NCBI GenBank assembly: GCA_008477525.1 | Contig: SPDT01000002.1 | Coordinates: forward strand, 3,596,001 to 3,660,000 | Direction: 5' to 3' | DNA length: 64,000 bases | DNA from: Hypomyces perniciosus | Taxonomy: Eukaryota > Ascomycota > Sordariomycetes > Hypocreales > Hypocreaceae | Shown: piece after piece, positions 29,998-40,197 of the stretch | Layout: every line of letters starts with the position of its first letter | How positions within the stretch are numbered: the stretch's first letter is position 1 | Notes under the pieces: model-generated | Databases searched by the model: none | What the model was told of the DNA's origin: nothing | What the model saw: only the letters and a program-made list of their open reading frames with translations | Program-made: the position numbers and the translations under genes

Positions 29998-31938
29998 ATG
30001 GCAACCGCCTCTATCCTCTCGGACGCCCAACCCAACCAAATCACCACCGCCGCCGGGCTGGCAACGAACCCCCAAGACCAGAGAGAGGCCACCCCAGCTC
30101 TCCCGGGCATCGCGAACCCGTTCGCACTGCCCATCACACCCAAGAAGCGCCCGATCAAAGAAGTCCGCTTCAGAAACGCCAAAGCCCCAAGAATCGACTT
30201 CGGCAACGAAACCCCCAAACCCGGCCCCAAGGGAACAGCCAGTCTACACAAACCCCTCGACGTATCTCTCTACAGCCGCCTGGCAGAGCAGTGCGCAGAA
30301 GAAGAGGAAATCAGGAACGCCCGCAGGGAAGTACTGCTAGGCACCTCTGAAGCCGTTGACGTCTACTTCGCTACACTCGAAGGGAAACATCACAGAGCCG
30401 CCGCTTTACAGATCGCAAAAGCTCTACAGAAATCTCTCGTTAACTTCACTGCTACCCAGCATTACAACCTGGGGGGCATCCTAACCCCCGAGGAATCAGG
30501 CACTGACGACGACGATGCCCAACGTCCCAAAGCCACAAGGAAGCAAGCCCCCATTGGCCCACGCAACCCCACAAGCCCCACCCCATCGGACAAGGACGGC
30601 CCGCTCCCACCCACTAGCAAGCCGGGCAAGGGCCCTACGGCATCCTATGCCGAGGCGGTCAAGCGAGGCACACAACCTACTAAAATCCCCCCCCCCCTCG
30701 CAACAACCAAACAAAAGGAAAAGACAACGAAAAACATCAGAGACAACTCAAAGAAAACCCCCAACAAGGACGCTGGCTCTAGAGCCCCTGACGACAGGAT
30801 CTTCCTCCGGGTCCCCCCAGACCATGTCTGGAGAAAGAACACCGCCGTCGGGGCCAAGAGCAGCGTCATCAAGTTCTGCAGACTCGACTATACAGACATC
30901 ACATATATACAAGAGGTACGTACAGGCTTTGCCATCCGAACCAAAGACCAAAATTCCCGCAACAAACTCCTCTTCTTCAAAGCAGAATTCGCCAAAGAAG
31001 GGATGAAACTGGAGGAAGCGGAAAGTTGGCAAACTTTTATAGTGCAAGGAGTCCCCCGTTACTTCACCGACACTGAAGGGACCCACCCCACCGACCCCTT
31101 GGTCGCCACGGAAGCGCAACTCCGGGCTAAGTCCGGCGCCCCCCCCGCCAGATGCAAACCATCACAGCACGGGGAAGACATCAACTCCCGAAACTGGATC
31201 ATCTCGTTCAGGGACAAGGTCGAACCTGGCTTCAGACTGTTCGGATGCTCCGCCCCTGCGAAACGGCTGATCTCGAAGGCACAGATCACTCAGTGCGACC
31301 GCTGCCTGGGCTTCCACGACCCCAGGGCTTGCAACCGCACGGAACGCTGCAAGAAGTGCGGCAGGTCGTCGCACGGAGAGTGCACAAACCCCGAGCAGTG
31401 TGCCAACTGCAATGGACCTCACTCGTCCACGGCGCTGAACTGCGCGGCACGTCCGAAACGCAAAGACGGCAGGATCGAACGGCCTACTAAGGACCAACTC
31501 CAGGCCATCCGGAAACTTGGGACGACCGAGTTTGTCAAGACACACCCGAACACCAGCACAGACAGACCCAGAGTAATCCTCCAGAGGACGACCCAGGATG
31601 AAGACACCCACACCCGTGCCCACTCCGCAGGAGCCGCGGGAGCAACATGGGACCTGCACACAGAGGGCACCCCCACCCCGGCCCCTCAAGGCCAGGACGA
31701 GAGGCCCGCCGCAAACAACGGCGAAGGCAAGTCAGTCCCTTCCGCCCTGGCAAGGAGCTCCTTCGCACCCCGACCCATGGGCCCCGCAAACCCCCATCCA
31801 AGCCAGACTCCCGCCCCATCGCGGCCAGTACCAGGAGTCTCGACGGAGTCCCCCATTTGCGTCCCATCGGACGCCCCGTCCCCACCAGAGTCGGCCATTC
31901 AGGTCGCCGACGACGACACTGACATGGACACTGAATGA
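29998..31938 (+). CDS. LINE ORF1 (Gag-like RNA-binding protein)
   Basis: 646 residues from the ATG at 29998. The N-terminal half is Pro/Ala/Lys-rich; a folded region near residues 260-420 (VWRKNTAVGAKSS.., IRTKDQNSRNKLL) resembles the RRM-like part of LINE ORF1 proteins. Three CCHC-type zinc knuckles follow at about 434-487 (CDRC..H..C, CKKC..H..C, CANC..H..C). It coats the element RNA in the ribonucleoprotein. The stop TGA overlaps the ORF2 start (ATGA at 31935-31938). Very C-rich sequence; no break seen. Confidence 0.88.
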   Translation: MATASILSDAQPNQITTAAGLATNPQDQREATPALPGIANPFALPITPKKRPIKEVRFRNAKAPRIDFGNETPKPGPKGTASLHKPLDVSLYSRLAEQCAEEEEIRNARREVLLGTSEAVDVYFATLEGKHHRAAALQIAKALQKSLVNFTATQHYNLGGILTPEESGTDDDDAQRPKATRKQAPIGPRNPTSPTPSDKDGPLPPTSKPGKGPTASYAEAVKRGTQPTKIPPPLATTKQKEKTTKNIRDNSKKTPNKDAGSRAPDDRIFLRVPPDHVWRKNTAVGAKSSVIKFCRLDYTDITYIQEVRTGFAIRTKDQNSRNKLLFFKAEFAKEGMKLEEAESWQTFIVQGVPRYFTDTEGTHPTDPLVATEAQLRAKSGAPPARCKPSQHGEDINSRNWIISFRDKVEPGFRLFGCSAPAKRLISKAQITQCDRCLGFHDPRACNRTERCKKCGRSSHGECTNPEQCANCNGPHSSTALNCAARPKRKDGRIERPTKDQLQAIRKLGTTEFVKTHPNTSTDRPRVILQRTTQDEDTHTRAHSAGAAGATWDLHTEGTPTPAPQGQDERPAANNGEGKSVPSALARSSFAPRPMGPANPHPSQTPAPSRPVPGVSTESPICVPSDAPSPPESAIQVADDDTDMDTE

Positions 31939-34900
31939 GTAGCACGCCCCGGCGATCAAACCGCCGAAAACACGGCCTTCGGGTCCTGCAGGTAAACACA
32001 GGACGAAGACCGGAATGCCACGACACCGCACTCTCCCTCGCATGGGAGGGCGGCTTCGACGTCATCTTGATACAGGAACCATGGGCAAGGTGGGACCGCA
32101 CCTCCCTACGCAGACAAACAAAGAACCACCCGGGGTACAGAACCTTCAACCCCCTAGGGAACTGGACACAAGACCCCCCCTCAGTTCTCACATACGTCAG
32201 GATCTCACCCAACCTACCAGCGACTCAACTACAACCAGTTGGACTTGAGGACCGCAACGTATGCTGGACACGGGTTTGCGACTACACCATCGTCAACATC
32301 TACCGCAGGGCGACAGAAACCGTCACGATGGACATCCTCGAGAGGTGGGGGCGCCCCCCCTCGAGAACCATCGTGGCGGGGGACTTCAATGCGATACACT
32401 GGACCTGGCAACCCGGCGGCAGGACCAACACCGCGGGAAACCAGGTGGAAGAATGGGCAGAAGGAGCGGGTCTCTCTCCCTCTCTCGTCGGCACACCGAC
32501 CAACCGTCACGGCAACACAATCGACTTGGTCTTCACCAATACAGCCGCCCAGACGGTGGTAGACAGACAACTGGACACAGGGTCGGACCACTTCACACTC
32601 GTCACTACTCTGCCGGACCCGACAGCCCCGCCAACTACCAAGGGCAAGCTCTACGTCCCGTTCGAATCCCTCCTAGACTTCAGCCAACTAATGCATAGCC
32701 ACAAATCCTGCCTGCCGGACCTGGACCCCAACAGTGTCACACAAGAGGACTTGGACGGAGCGGCCCAGGCTTTACAAGACCTCTTCACTACCGCCATGAC
32801 AGGGGCCGGCAAGAGAAGGCATCAAAACGGCCACAGCGCACCATGGTGGGACCACGACTGCAGAGAGGCACAGAGGGCCGTGACAGCGACCGCTGACGCA
32901 TCCGAGGAAAGAGAAGCCGCCGAGAAAACCCTGCGCACAACCGTCTCACGAAAGAAAGCAGCCCACTGGGACTCGATCATAGCCGCGGCAGGACCGGGCA
33001 GAGGCATATTCCAGGTAGCCAAGTGGAGGAAGGCCACTGACCGGTTCCAACCACCACCCTTGGTAGACGGGGACCGTCAGGTTACAGACCCAACGGACAG
33101 AGCCACCCTCCTGCGGAGGATGGTCCTCGAACGCAGGGAAGCGTCCGAGGACGTCGATGCCCCCTGGGACCACCCGGTCCGCCCCCCCAAGAACATCCCC
33201 TGGAATGAGGAACTGAGCAAGGAAGAAGTGACGAAAGCCACTACCGGAGCGGGGAACACCGCCCCCGGGGCAGACGGGATCTCGGTGAAAACTTCTCAAG
33301 ATGGCCTGGCCGGCGGTCGGCGACTTCGTACACAAGCTCTTCAAAGGATGCCTAAAGATCGGATACCACCCAGCCCCTTTCCGAAACGCCGAAGTAACCT
33401 TCATACCCAAGCCGAACAAGGCGGACTACTCCAAGCACAAAGCTTGGCGGCCGATCTCACTCCTGTCGTGCATAGGCAAGGGCCTGGAGAGGCTACTAGC
33501 GCGAAGGATCGCAAGAGACGCACTCGAGCACGGAGTGCTCCCGAGACAATACTTCGGAGCTCTGCCGAAGAGGAGCGCCACGGACCTCCTCGCCTGCCTC
33601 GTTCACGACGTAGAACTAGCACTCTCCAGGGGAGAGGAGGCATCGATCCTCACCCTCGACATCTCGGGAGCTTTTGACATCGTGATGAAGAACCGCATGA
33701 CCCTCCGACTCAGGGAACAGGGATGGCCAGACCAGCTCACCAGATGGGTGGAGTCCTTCCTGAGCGACCGCACGGTCTCCGTCCGGAAAGGGGACGGCAC
33801 CACCCTTCCCCGCAGCGAACTCAAGTGCGGAACTCCCCAGGGATCCCCCTTCTCACCAATCTTGTTTATGCTGTACGTCGCCCCGCTCCTGGGAACAGGA
33901 TGGGCCAGCAACAAACGCTTTGGCTACGCAGACGACGTCGCCTTCCTGGCCACAGGCCCTCACGCGGGCTACACCTCGGTGATGCTACAGAACGAGCTGG
34001 ACCGGGCGGTCCGGTGGGGTCAGGAAAACGCAATCTCCTTCGCTCCAGACAAAGCCGAACTCCTCCACTTTCATAGGAGACGCGGACCTAATCCTCAACA
34101 CCCAGTGACACTGGAAGGAAGACAGGTCAACCCCGAAGAACACATGAAATGGCTCGGCGTCATTCTCGACCCCAAGCTGTCGTTCAAAAAACACGTGGAG
34201 GCCCAGGCGGGCAAGGCCCTGAAGACGGCCAACTTCCTAAAGAGCCTCAACAAGACCCGAAAAGGCTCCCCCCCCCAATGCAGTGGCCATGGCGGCCAAG
34301 GCCTGCGTACTACCAGTCGCCCTGTACGGCATGGAGGCGTGGTGGCCCGGCTTGGAGAGAGAATCCAGGAACAACCCTGGCAGGATAGTGAGCACAGGCG
34401 TCAATAACCTCGCAGCAAAACTAGACAAAGCCTTCAAAACTGCAGCCCGCGCCGTCCTACCGGTCTGGAAGACCACCCCCGTCCCGGTGCTTCACAGAGA
34501 GTCCGGCGTCCCGCCCGCATTCACGGTTCTCGCCCAGGCGAGACTGAGAAACGCCGCCCGACTCGCGGGTCTGGACCGCTCTCATCCACTGACCGACAGG
34601 ATTGACAGACCGAACGTCCAGCTCCCTGCGACTCGCCTACAGAGGACAGCCAGACTTGTCGGCAGGTCCATCCGACCTACCCTCTTCGCCCACAAACCCC
34701 GTTTCGTCAGAGCCGGCCCGAGCTTTGAAACACTCGGGAAGGAGGTGGCCACACGGAAGCACCTTGAACTAATAGACTCGCTGCCAGCCTCGACGGCAGT
34801 GGCTTACTCAGACGGCTCCCAACTCGACGGGAAGACTGGATGGGGAGCAGCAGTGTACTACAGAGCCAAAGTCTACAAGGACTGCGGGCCACTCGCCAAC

Positions 34901-35638
34901 GCAGAGGTCTACGACGCAGAAGCCGTAGGAGCTGCTAGAGCGATCAGAACAGCAGCCGGACTCGCAAGGAACGACCCCAGAATCAACGAAATACACGTCT
35001 TTCTTGACAACACGTCAGTGGTCAGAGGCCTGCTGGGCGAAGCCCCAACCTCGTCACAAGAAGAGTTCATGCGGTTCCAACGCACGGCAGAAGAGATACA
35101 CCCCTGCAAGGTGTTTGTTTCCTGGGTGCCAGGCCACAAAGACATACGAGGCAACGAAACGGCGGATGAACTAGCGAAGGAAGGGACGGCCCGCAACCTC
35201 CCCTCTCAGAGTTGGAGCACTCTAGCGCACATCAAACGCTGGGCAAAAGCTGAAAGAACAACCCTCCAGGAGAAGTACTGGGAGGCGAACTCCCCGGAAA
35301 GCTACCGACTATGGGGCCTGGGAGCGCCTACAAATCCCCCGGAACTGAAACTCCCCCGGCCCATCTTACACAGGCTGTTGGCAGAAAGGTCTGGTCACGG
35401 AGACTTCCAAATCTACCACGACCGTTTTGGCCACGACACGCAATCCCGTTGCAGATGCGGCTCCCCCAGGGAGCCGGGGCACTTTGCCGAATGCCGCATG
35501 ACGAGGAGCTTCCTCCCCGAAACACCGAGAGGCGAGAGACCAGTCACGTACCTACTAGGACCCAAAGGAAGCGAGGCTTTCCAGAAGCTGGTGGAGGAGG
35601 TAAACCCATACGGCCCCCCTCTACAAGACATAGATTGA
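31935..35638 (+). pseudogene. LINE ORF2 (endonuclease-RT-RNase H), two frameshifts
   Basis: Starts at the ATG overlapping the ORF1 stop. Endonuclease: LRVLQVNTGR, LIQEPW, GDFNAIHWTW, SDHFTLVTT. Reverse transcriptase: FIPKPNK, AWRPISLLSC, GTPQGSPFSPILF, YADDVAFLA. RNase H: AYSDGSQLDGKTGWG, EAVGAARAI, FLDNTSVVRG, WVPGHKDIRGNETADELAKEG; then CRCGSPREPGHFAEC. The frame shifts +1 at an A4 run (33288-33291, three A expected) and again at a C9 run (34268-34276, eight C expected). Away from these points the frames are clean over more than a kilobase, so the lesions are recent or are sequencing errors. Confidence 0.9.
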
Positions 35639-35778
35639 GAACACACCAAAACTTTCCTTTGTCCAGCGAAACGTAGCGAACAGGGTCTAGCCCCCTGGCT
35701 CCTACCGACCTGTTGCCCAGACGAGGCTGTTGTACCTAGATACAGAGTGGTCGTAAATAGTAATAAAAAAAAAAAAAA

Positions 35779-35792
35779 ACTAATGTGATAAG
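35779..35792. repeat. 14 bp target-site duplication, right
   Basis: ACTAATGTGATAAG directly after the poly-A tail; matches 29850-29863. Confidence 0.9.
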
Positions 35793-35846
35793 GTATTTAG
35801 GCTAGCTCTAACGGAGACTAGGAAAAGCAGAACAAAGTGTCGAAAT

Positions 35847-37709
35847 ATGCACCGTGCAACATTATGGCGATGGTCATCATCCATCCTGAGCCCTCCAGAT
35901 CTCCCTCAGATGCAAATACGACTCGCAAGAACAATCTTGTGGAAGTATACGGCATCGGCGGTGATCTCTTCTCGAAAATATAGTGTCTATGGCCGTCAAG
36001 CCTGCCCAAAGATTGTGATGGAGAGGGAAACACTACCTTTAGGAAAGAATACCTATAGACCTTCGAGGATTACACGACTTAACAACGTTTGGGGGAAACG
36101 ATACGAAACCCTGGTGATTTACGAGGATCTGCGGTCTAGCCGCTATGAGGAACCGAGACTTTCGGCCGAGCAAGAACGTGTGGTCAAACTTGCCGCTGCG
36201 GGCCACAATATCTTCTACACCGGTTCAGCAGGTTCCGGGAAATCCACTGTATTGCGTGCCATTCGGAGACGTCTTTTGGATCAAGGGAAAGAGGTCCATG
36301 TTCTGGCCCCAACAGGCCGAGTAGCAATAGCCAATGGCGGTAAAACGACTTGGTCTTTTGCAGGATGGACCCCAAACTCTCACAAGAGGAGTCTACAGGA
36401 ATTGAAAAAGTCAACCAAATCCTTGCGGAAGCGGTTCAGGAGGGCCGACACGATTATCATTGACGAGATAAGCATGGTCGAGAATCTACATTTTGAGCGC
36501 TTGAATGAGGTTATGAAAGCGGCGCACAATCGTAATAACTACAGGTCTTCTCTTCCTTTCGGCGGGACCCAGATAATTGTAACGGGAGATTTCTGTCAGT
36601 TACCCCCGGTCAAGCCTTTCCGTCACTGCATCAACTGCGGCAGCGATCTTGTATTGGATGAAACAGAAGAGACTTACAAATGTCCCAACAAGAACTGCGG
36701 TAATTCGTATCACGATGATGAGAAGTGGGCCTTTCGCAGCAAGGCATGGGAGGAGTGCAAGTTTCATCACGTACACCTCGAGATGATTCACAGACAGAGA
36801 GACCCCAAGTTCATTAATTTGTTGGAGAAATGTCGATTAGGCTTGCCGTTCAGCAGTTCCGACATAGACCTCCTAACCGGCCATGATACGCCAAATATTC
36901 GTCACGCAGTGAAGCTGTATTGCACTCGCGAGGAGGTGCGAAGGGCTAATGACATGGAATTTCGTCGTCTTCACACTTTGCCGCAAAGATATCAGTGCCT
37001 CGATTTGTTCTCTTGGAACGAGAATCTCCATCCATATCTAGAACGCATTGGACAGAAGAATTCAGATGGTTCTCTCCGAGCGCTTGAGGACCACAGCTTT
37101 GAACGTCAGCTTGAGCTCAAGGAGGGAATGCTGGTCGTGTTACTGACTAACATTGACTTGGGCAAAGGCCTATGCAATGGCGCTCAGGGAATCATCATTG
37201 GTTTTGAGCGCCACACATCCGACGTTCCCTACAGGCTCGCTTCAGACGATCTCCCAATCTATTGGTATCATCCATACGCATCGCTTGAGAAAGCACAAAT
37301 TCAGGAATTCGCCAGTAGTTGCACAGAGAGTTGTGGTTGGCCTATCGTGCAATTTCACAACGGCACCAAGTGTACGATCTACCCGGAGTGCCAAACACTA
37401 CTACTAGGAGATGAGAGACCATACTCAGTAATAGCCCGAACGCAAATTCCACTCGCGGCGGCTTGGGCACTCAGTGTCCACAAATCTCAGGGAATGACAT
37501 TAGACAGGGTAGTTGTTAACCTATCACAGGCATTTGAAGAAGGCCAAATGTATGTGGCTCTGTCGCGAGTAAGATCGCTAGAGGGCTTGAGAGTAGAGGG
37601 TAACCCAGCTCAGTTAGGTCACTTTCGGAGTAATGAGCAAGTAATAACTTTTCTCAAGGAGAAGTTCGGCGAAAGCATGTTGAACTTGAAGGAACAACTG
37701 AACCATTGA
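35847..37709 (+). CDS. Pif1-family DNA helicase with zinc-ribbon insert
   Basis: Single-exon, 620 aa, superfamily 1B ATP-dependent 5'-3' helicase of the Pif1/RecD-like group. Walker A is GSAGSGKST at 126-134, Walker B IIIDEISM at 203-210, with GDFCQLPPV as motif III and VHKSQGMTLDRVVV plus YVALSRVRSLEGL as C-terminal motifs. A CxxC...CxxxxC insert at about 261-284 probably binds zinc. The basic, hydroxyl-rich N-terminus could be a mitochondrial targeting sequence. The family resolves G-quadruplexes and stalled replication; related helicases also occur as accessory genes and in Helitrons, but no Rep domain or Helitron ends are seen. The ATG is 68 bp from the LINE poly-A, so the native promoter is displaced by 5.9 kb. 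Confidence 0.88.
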   Translation: MHRATLWRWSSSILSPPDLPQMQIRLARTILWKYTASAVISSRKYSVYGRQACPKIVMERETLPLGKNTYRPSRITRLNNVWGKRYETLVIYEDLRSSRYEEPRLSAEQERVVKLAAAGHNIFYTGSAGSGKSTVLRAIRRRLLDQGKEVHVLAPTGRVAIANGGKTTWSFAGWTPNSHKRSLQELKKSTKSLRKRFRRADTIIIDEISMVENLHFERLNEVMKAAHNRNNYRSSLPFGGTQIIVTGDFCQLPPVKPFRHCINCGSDLVLDETEETYKCPNKNCGNSYHDDEKWAFRSKAWEECKFHHVHLEMIHRQRDPKFINLLEKCRLGLPFSSSDIDLLTGHDTPNIRHAVKLYCTREEVRRANDMEFRRLHTLPQRYQCLDLFSWNENLHPYLERIGQKNSDGSLRALEDHSFERQLELKEGMLVVLLTNIDLGKGLCNGAQGIIIGFERHTSDVPYRLASDDLPIYWYHPYASLEKAQIQEFASSCTESCGWPIVQFHNGTKCTIYPECQTLLLGDERPYSVIARTQIPLAAAWALSVHKSQGMTLDRVVVNLSQAFEEGQMYVALSRVRSLEGLRVEGNPAQLGHFRSNEQVITFLKEKFGESMLNLKEQLNH

Positions 37710-37845
37710 TATGGAACATGCAATATTATAGTTGTTTCCACATAATGCTAGTGCTTGGCACCGATGGCTTGCTGGCTCTTCAGACATTCAACATTGTCGC
37801 GCGATGACGTTCGAGAACAGTTGGAGAAAGACTTTCGAGAGATGT

Positions 37846-38040
37846 GGCGCCTTGCGGCACCAACCAGGCACCCGAAATGCTGCCTCAACACCAGTTGACA
37901 ATGTGGATATGGCTTACGATGACTCTCGTCATCACATATCGTCAGCCCGCCACAACCGTGACGGTAACAACGGCACTTGTAGCGAAATTACCTTGGCCGT
38001 GGATGCACATGCCCACTGTCCCAAACGTATCTATCAATCA
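37846..38040 (+). pseudogene. Inverted fragment of the SANT-tail gene
   Basis: The plus strand encodes CGALRHQPGTRNAASTPVDN.., matching the minus-strand product of 39186-39390 (CDALPHKPGARNVASTSVDN..). Only this middle segment (~65 codons) is present, without start, DNA-binding tail or introns. It is an inverted partial duplication 0.7 kb from the parent gene. Confidence 0.75.
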
Positions 38041-38316
38041 CAGATTAACAGTTATAGAGCTCATGGAAAGATTGAATTCAACTCTCTTATTGATCCTAAG
38101 TTAGGTAGGAAAAGCTGCTGTTGAAATACATGACAACCTGCTCACAAATTGATCTTGACTATCCGGGTGCCTAGCAAATTGACTATCCGGGTCCTTGAAT
38201 TAGATAATGATGTCGTCATCGATTTACGGGTCCGGCTGTTGTTGCAAGTTGTATGAAGAAATAAAGGAATGTTCCGTAATGTGGATCTATCCATTACTGA
38301 GGTTGGCAGCTACCAG

Positions 38317-38684
38317 AGCTACCACGACCGCTTCAGCCATGACACACAGTCCCGCTGCAGATGCGGCTCCCCAAGAGAACCCGGACACTTTGTTGAGTGT
38401 CATATCGTTAGGAACTTCAGTACTGAAACACCTAGAGGCAAAAGACCCATTATATACCTACTAGGACCCAAGGGAAACAAGGCTTTCCAGAAGCTAGTGG
38501 AGGAGGCGAACCAGTATGGGCCCCCTCTACTTCGTACAAGACGTAGAATGAGAAAACGTACATAAATTTCCTTGGTTCAGCGAAACGTAGCGAACAGAGT
38601 CTAATCCCTTGGCTCCTACCGACCTATTGCCCAGACAAGGCTTTTGTATGTAGATACATAGTGGTCGTAAACAGTACTAAAAAA
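38317..38684 (+). mobile_element. 5'-truncated decayed LINE copy
   Basis: Matches the last ~110 codons of ORF2 and the 3' UTR of the 29864-35778 element (SYHDRFSHDTQSRCRCGSPREPGHFVEC), ending in ACTAAAAAA. More diverged than the 19.5 kb copy. A clear target-site duplication was not found. It ends 28 bp past the stop of the gene at 38712. Confidence 0.85.
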
Positions 38685-38711
38685 TTCATCGCTCTCATTC
38701 GAGCACTACTC

Positions 38712-40197
38712 CTAGTTCATTTTCCGCCATTGTTGCATGACTGCTGACGCCGTCCGACCGAGCTTTGAGGCAATCCATGATTCTGGCTTATTCTCTATCT
38801 TCCATGCTCTTAACCGGGTTTTTTCTAATGGGGTCCATGGGCGGCGCTGGCCTGACACATTCCTGCTTCCGCCGTTGATGCTTAGGGAATCATCGATGTT
38901 AGAGACACTATTGTCATCAGTCTGACTGAATTGCTCATCCATACAACTTGAGGAATCTTTGTTTGAAGCCCCTTTGCAACCCCCCCCAGGACTTGTAGGT
39001 CTGCGCAGATCATAACACCGTTTCAAGATGTTGCGTTCAGGTTGGATGTGGCATGTATTGTTCTCGGACAGTGGGCTTTGCAATAAGTGCAGAGCTTCAA
39101 GAAGAGCTGAACGAAAAATTAGGCATGACTTGCATTGACCGGCTTGGCCCACTGGTGGAATAACAGGACCGTCACCCCCACCAATTGGTGAATGGATACT
39201 AGGTTCAGGATCGTGGGCATTTGTATCTATAGCCAAGTGAATTTCGAGGCCAGTGACTTCATTGCCGTCTCGGTTATGACGTATTGACGATTGGCAATGA
39301 CGAGATTCATCGTACACCACATCCACATTGTCAACTGATGTTGAGGCAACATTGCGGGCGCCTGGCTTGTGCGGCAAGGCGTCACATCCAGCAATGGAAG
39401 TCAATCTCAGTCGTTTCACCTCTGCTTGATTATTGGTGTCACTATCATCTTCGCCATTCCTCAGTGGTCGCTTCGTCTGCTTGGAAATGATTGCAATGCC
39501 TTGATGTTGAAAATCCTTATCACCAGGACAGTCCTCTGGAGAGGGACACCCAAGAATTGTGATGGCAGAAGCAGATGTGCTTGAGGCTGGCGGGGACAGC
39601 GGGGCATCACGGTGAACTCCACCCAAGCCAATGCCGTGAGATGATCGGTCTGGCGATTGCATGGCGGCACCAGCTCCAGACTGAATGAATCCTGTTTGCG
39701 CCGCAACGTCATCGGCAACCTGTTGCCCTGTGGTGGGATCGAAATTTGTTGCGGGAGGTGTTGGGCCGATTAGTATTGGGGACATTTTTTCAGTCTTTCT
39801 GTCCCTCTTGTCTTCATCTATGATCTGGTCAGTCTCCCCCATCGCGTAAATGTAGTAGGAAATAGCTACCTTGATTCTGGTCACCGTATAGGATTGGTTC
39901 AACACGTAAGGCCAACTGGTTGGCAGGACTGGATAAATCGCCCGCAAGGTCTTGGGCAACTTCGCCGTCCGTATTGGAACCAGAGAACTGGTCCATGGGG
40001 TGAAAGAAGGATAGCATGCCATCTGGGCAATCAAGGCTAAAGTCCTCCATAATATATTGAGAAGCCAGGTTCTTACTGCAAGCTTCTAATGGTGTGAATT
40101 CCTGTTCATGCGTCTTTGGCACAGGGGCAGTTTGTTTTGGTTTTAGCGGCTTTTGTGACTTGGGAATATATGTTTTGAATCTGAGGGGAGCAGCCAT
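38712..40197 (-). CDS. Protein with C-terminal Myb/SANT-like domain, two exons
   Basis: Exons 40197-39870 and 39817-38712 (477 aa); the 52 nt intron (GTAGCT..CTGAC..TAG) restores frame at NQ|DEDKRDRK. The last ~45 residues (RRPWTPLEKTRLRAWKIENK..., WIASKLGRTASAVMQQW) form a Myb/SANT-like helix-turn-helix, suggesting DNA binding. The rest is acidic and Ser/Pro-rich, probably disordered and possibly regulatory. A nuclear role is inferred from the tail alone. Part of the middle is duplicated in inverted form at 37846-38040. Target genes are unknown. Confidence 0.7.

Larger units (their letters stand above)
29864..35778 (+). mobile_element. Full-length Tad-clade LINE (non-LTR retrotransposon)
   Basis: 5.9 kb element bounded by the 14 bp duplication ACTAATGTGATAAG. 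Order: ~134 bp 5' UTR, ORF1 (29998-31938), ORF2 (31935-35638) with endonuclease, reverse transcriptase, RNase H and a terminal zinc motif, then a 3' UTR with GCGAAACGTAGCGAAC and a poly-A tail. ORF2 has two +1 frameshifts in homopolymer runs. Younger than the surrounding relics, with no RIP signature. Truncated relatives lie at 19492-20270, 21600-21630, 38317-38684 and, decayed, at 57625-57880. Confidence 0.95.

Noticed and set aside
31162..32212. Long minus-strand frames (175 and 225 codons) within the LINE
   Set aside because: Antisense to ORF1/ORF2 in very C-rich DNA; no family features, whereas the plus strand has clear domains.
35847..37709. Helitron interpretation of the Pif1-like helicase
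   Set aside because: No Rep/HUH domain, no TC...CTRR ends and no hairpin found nearby.
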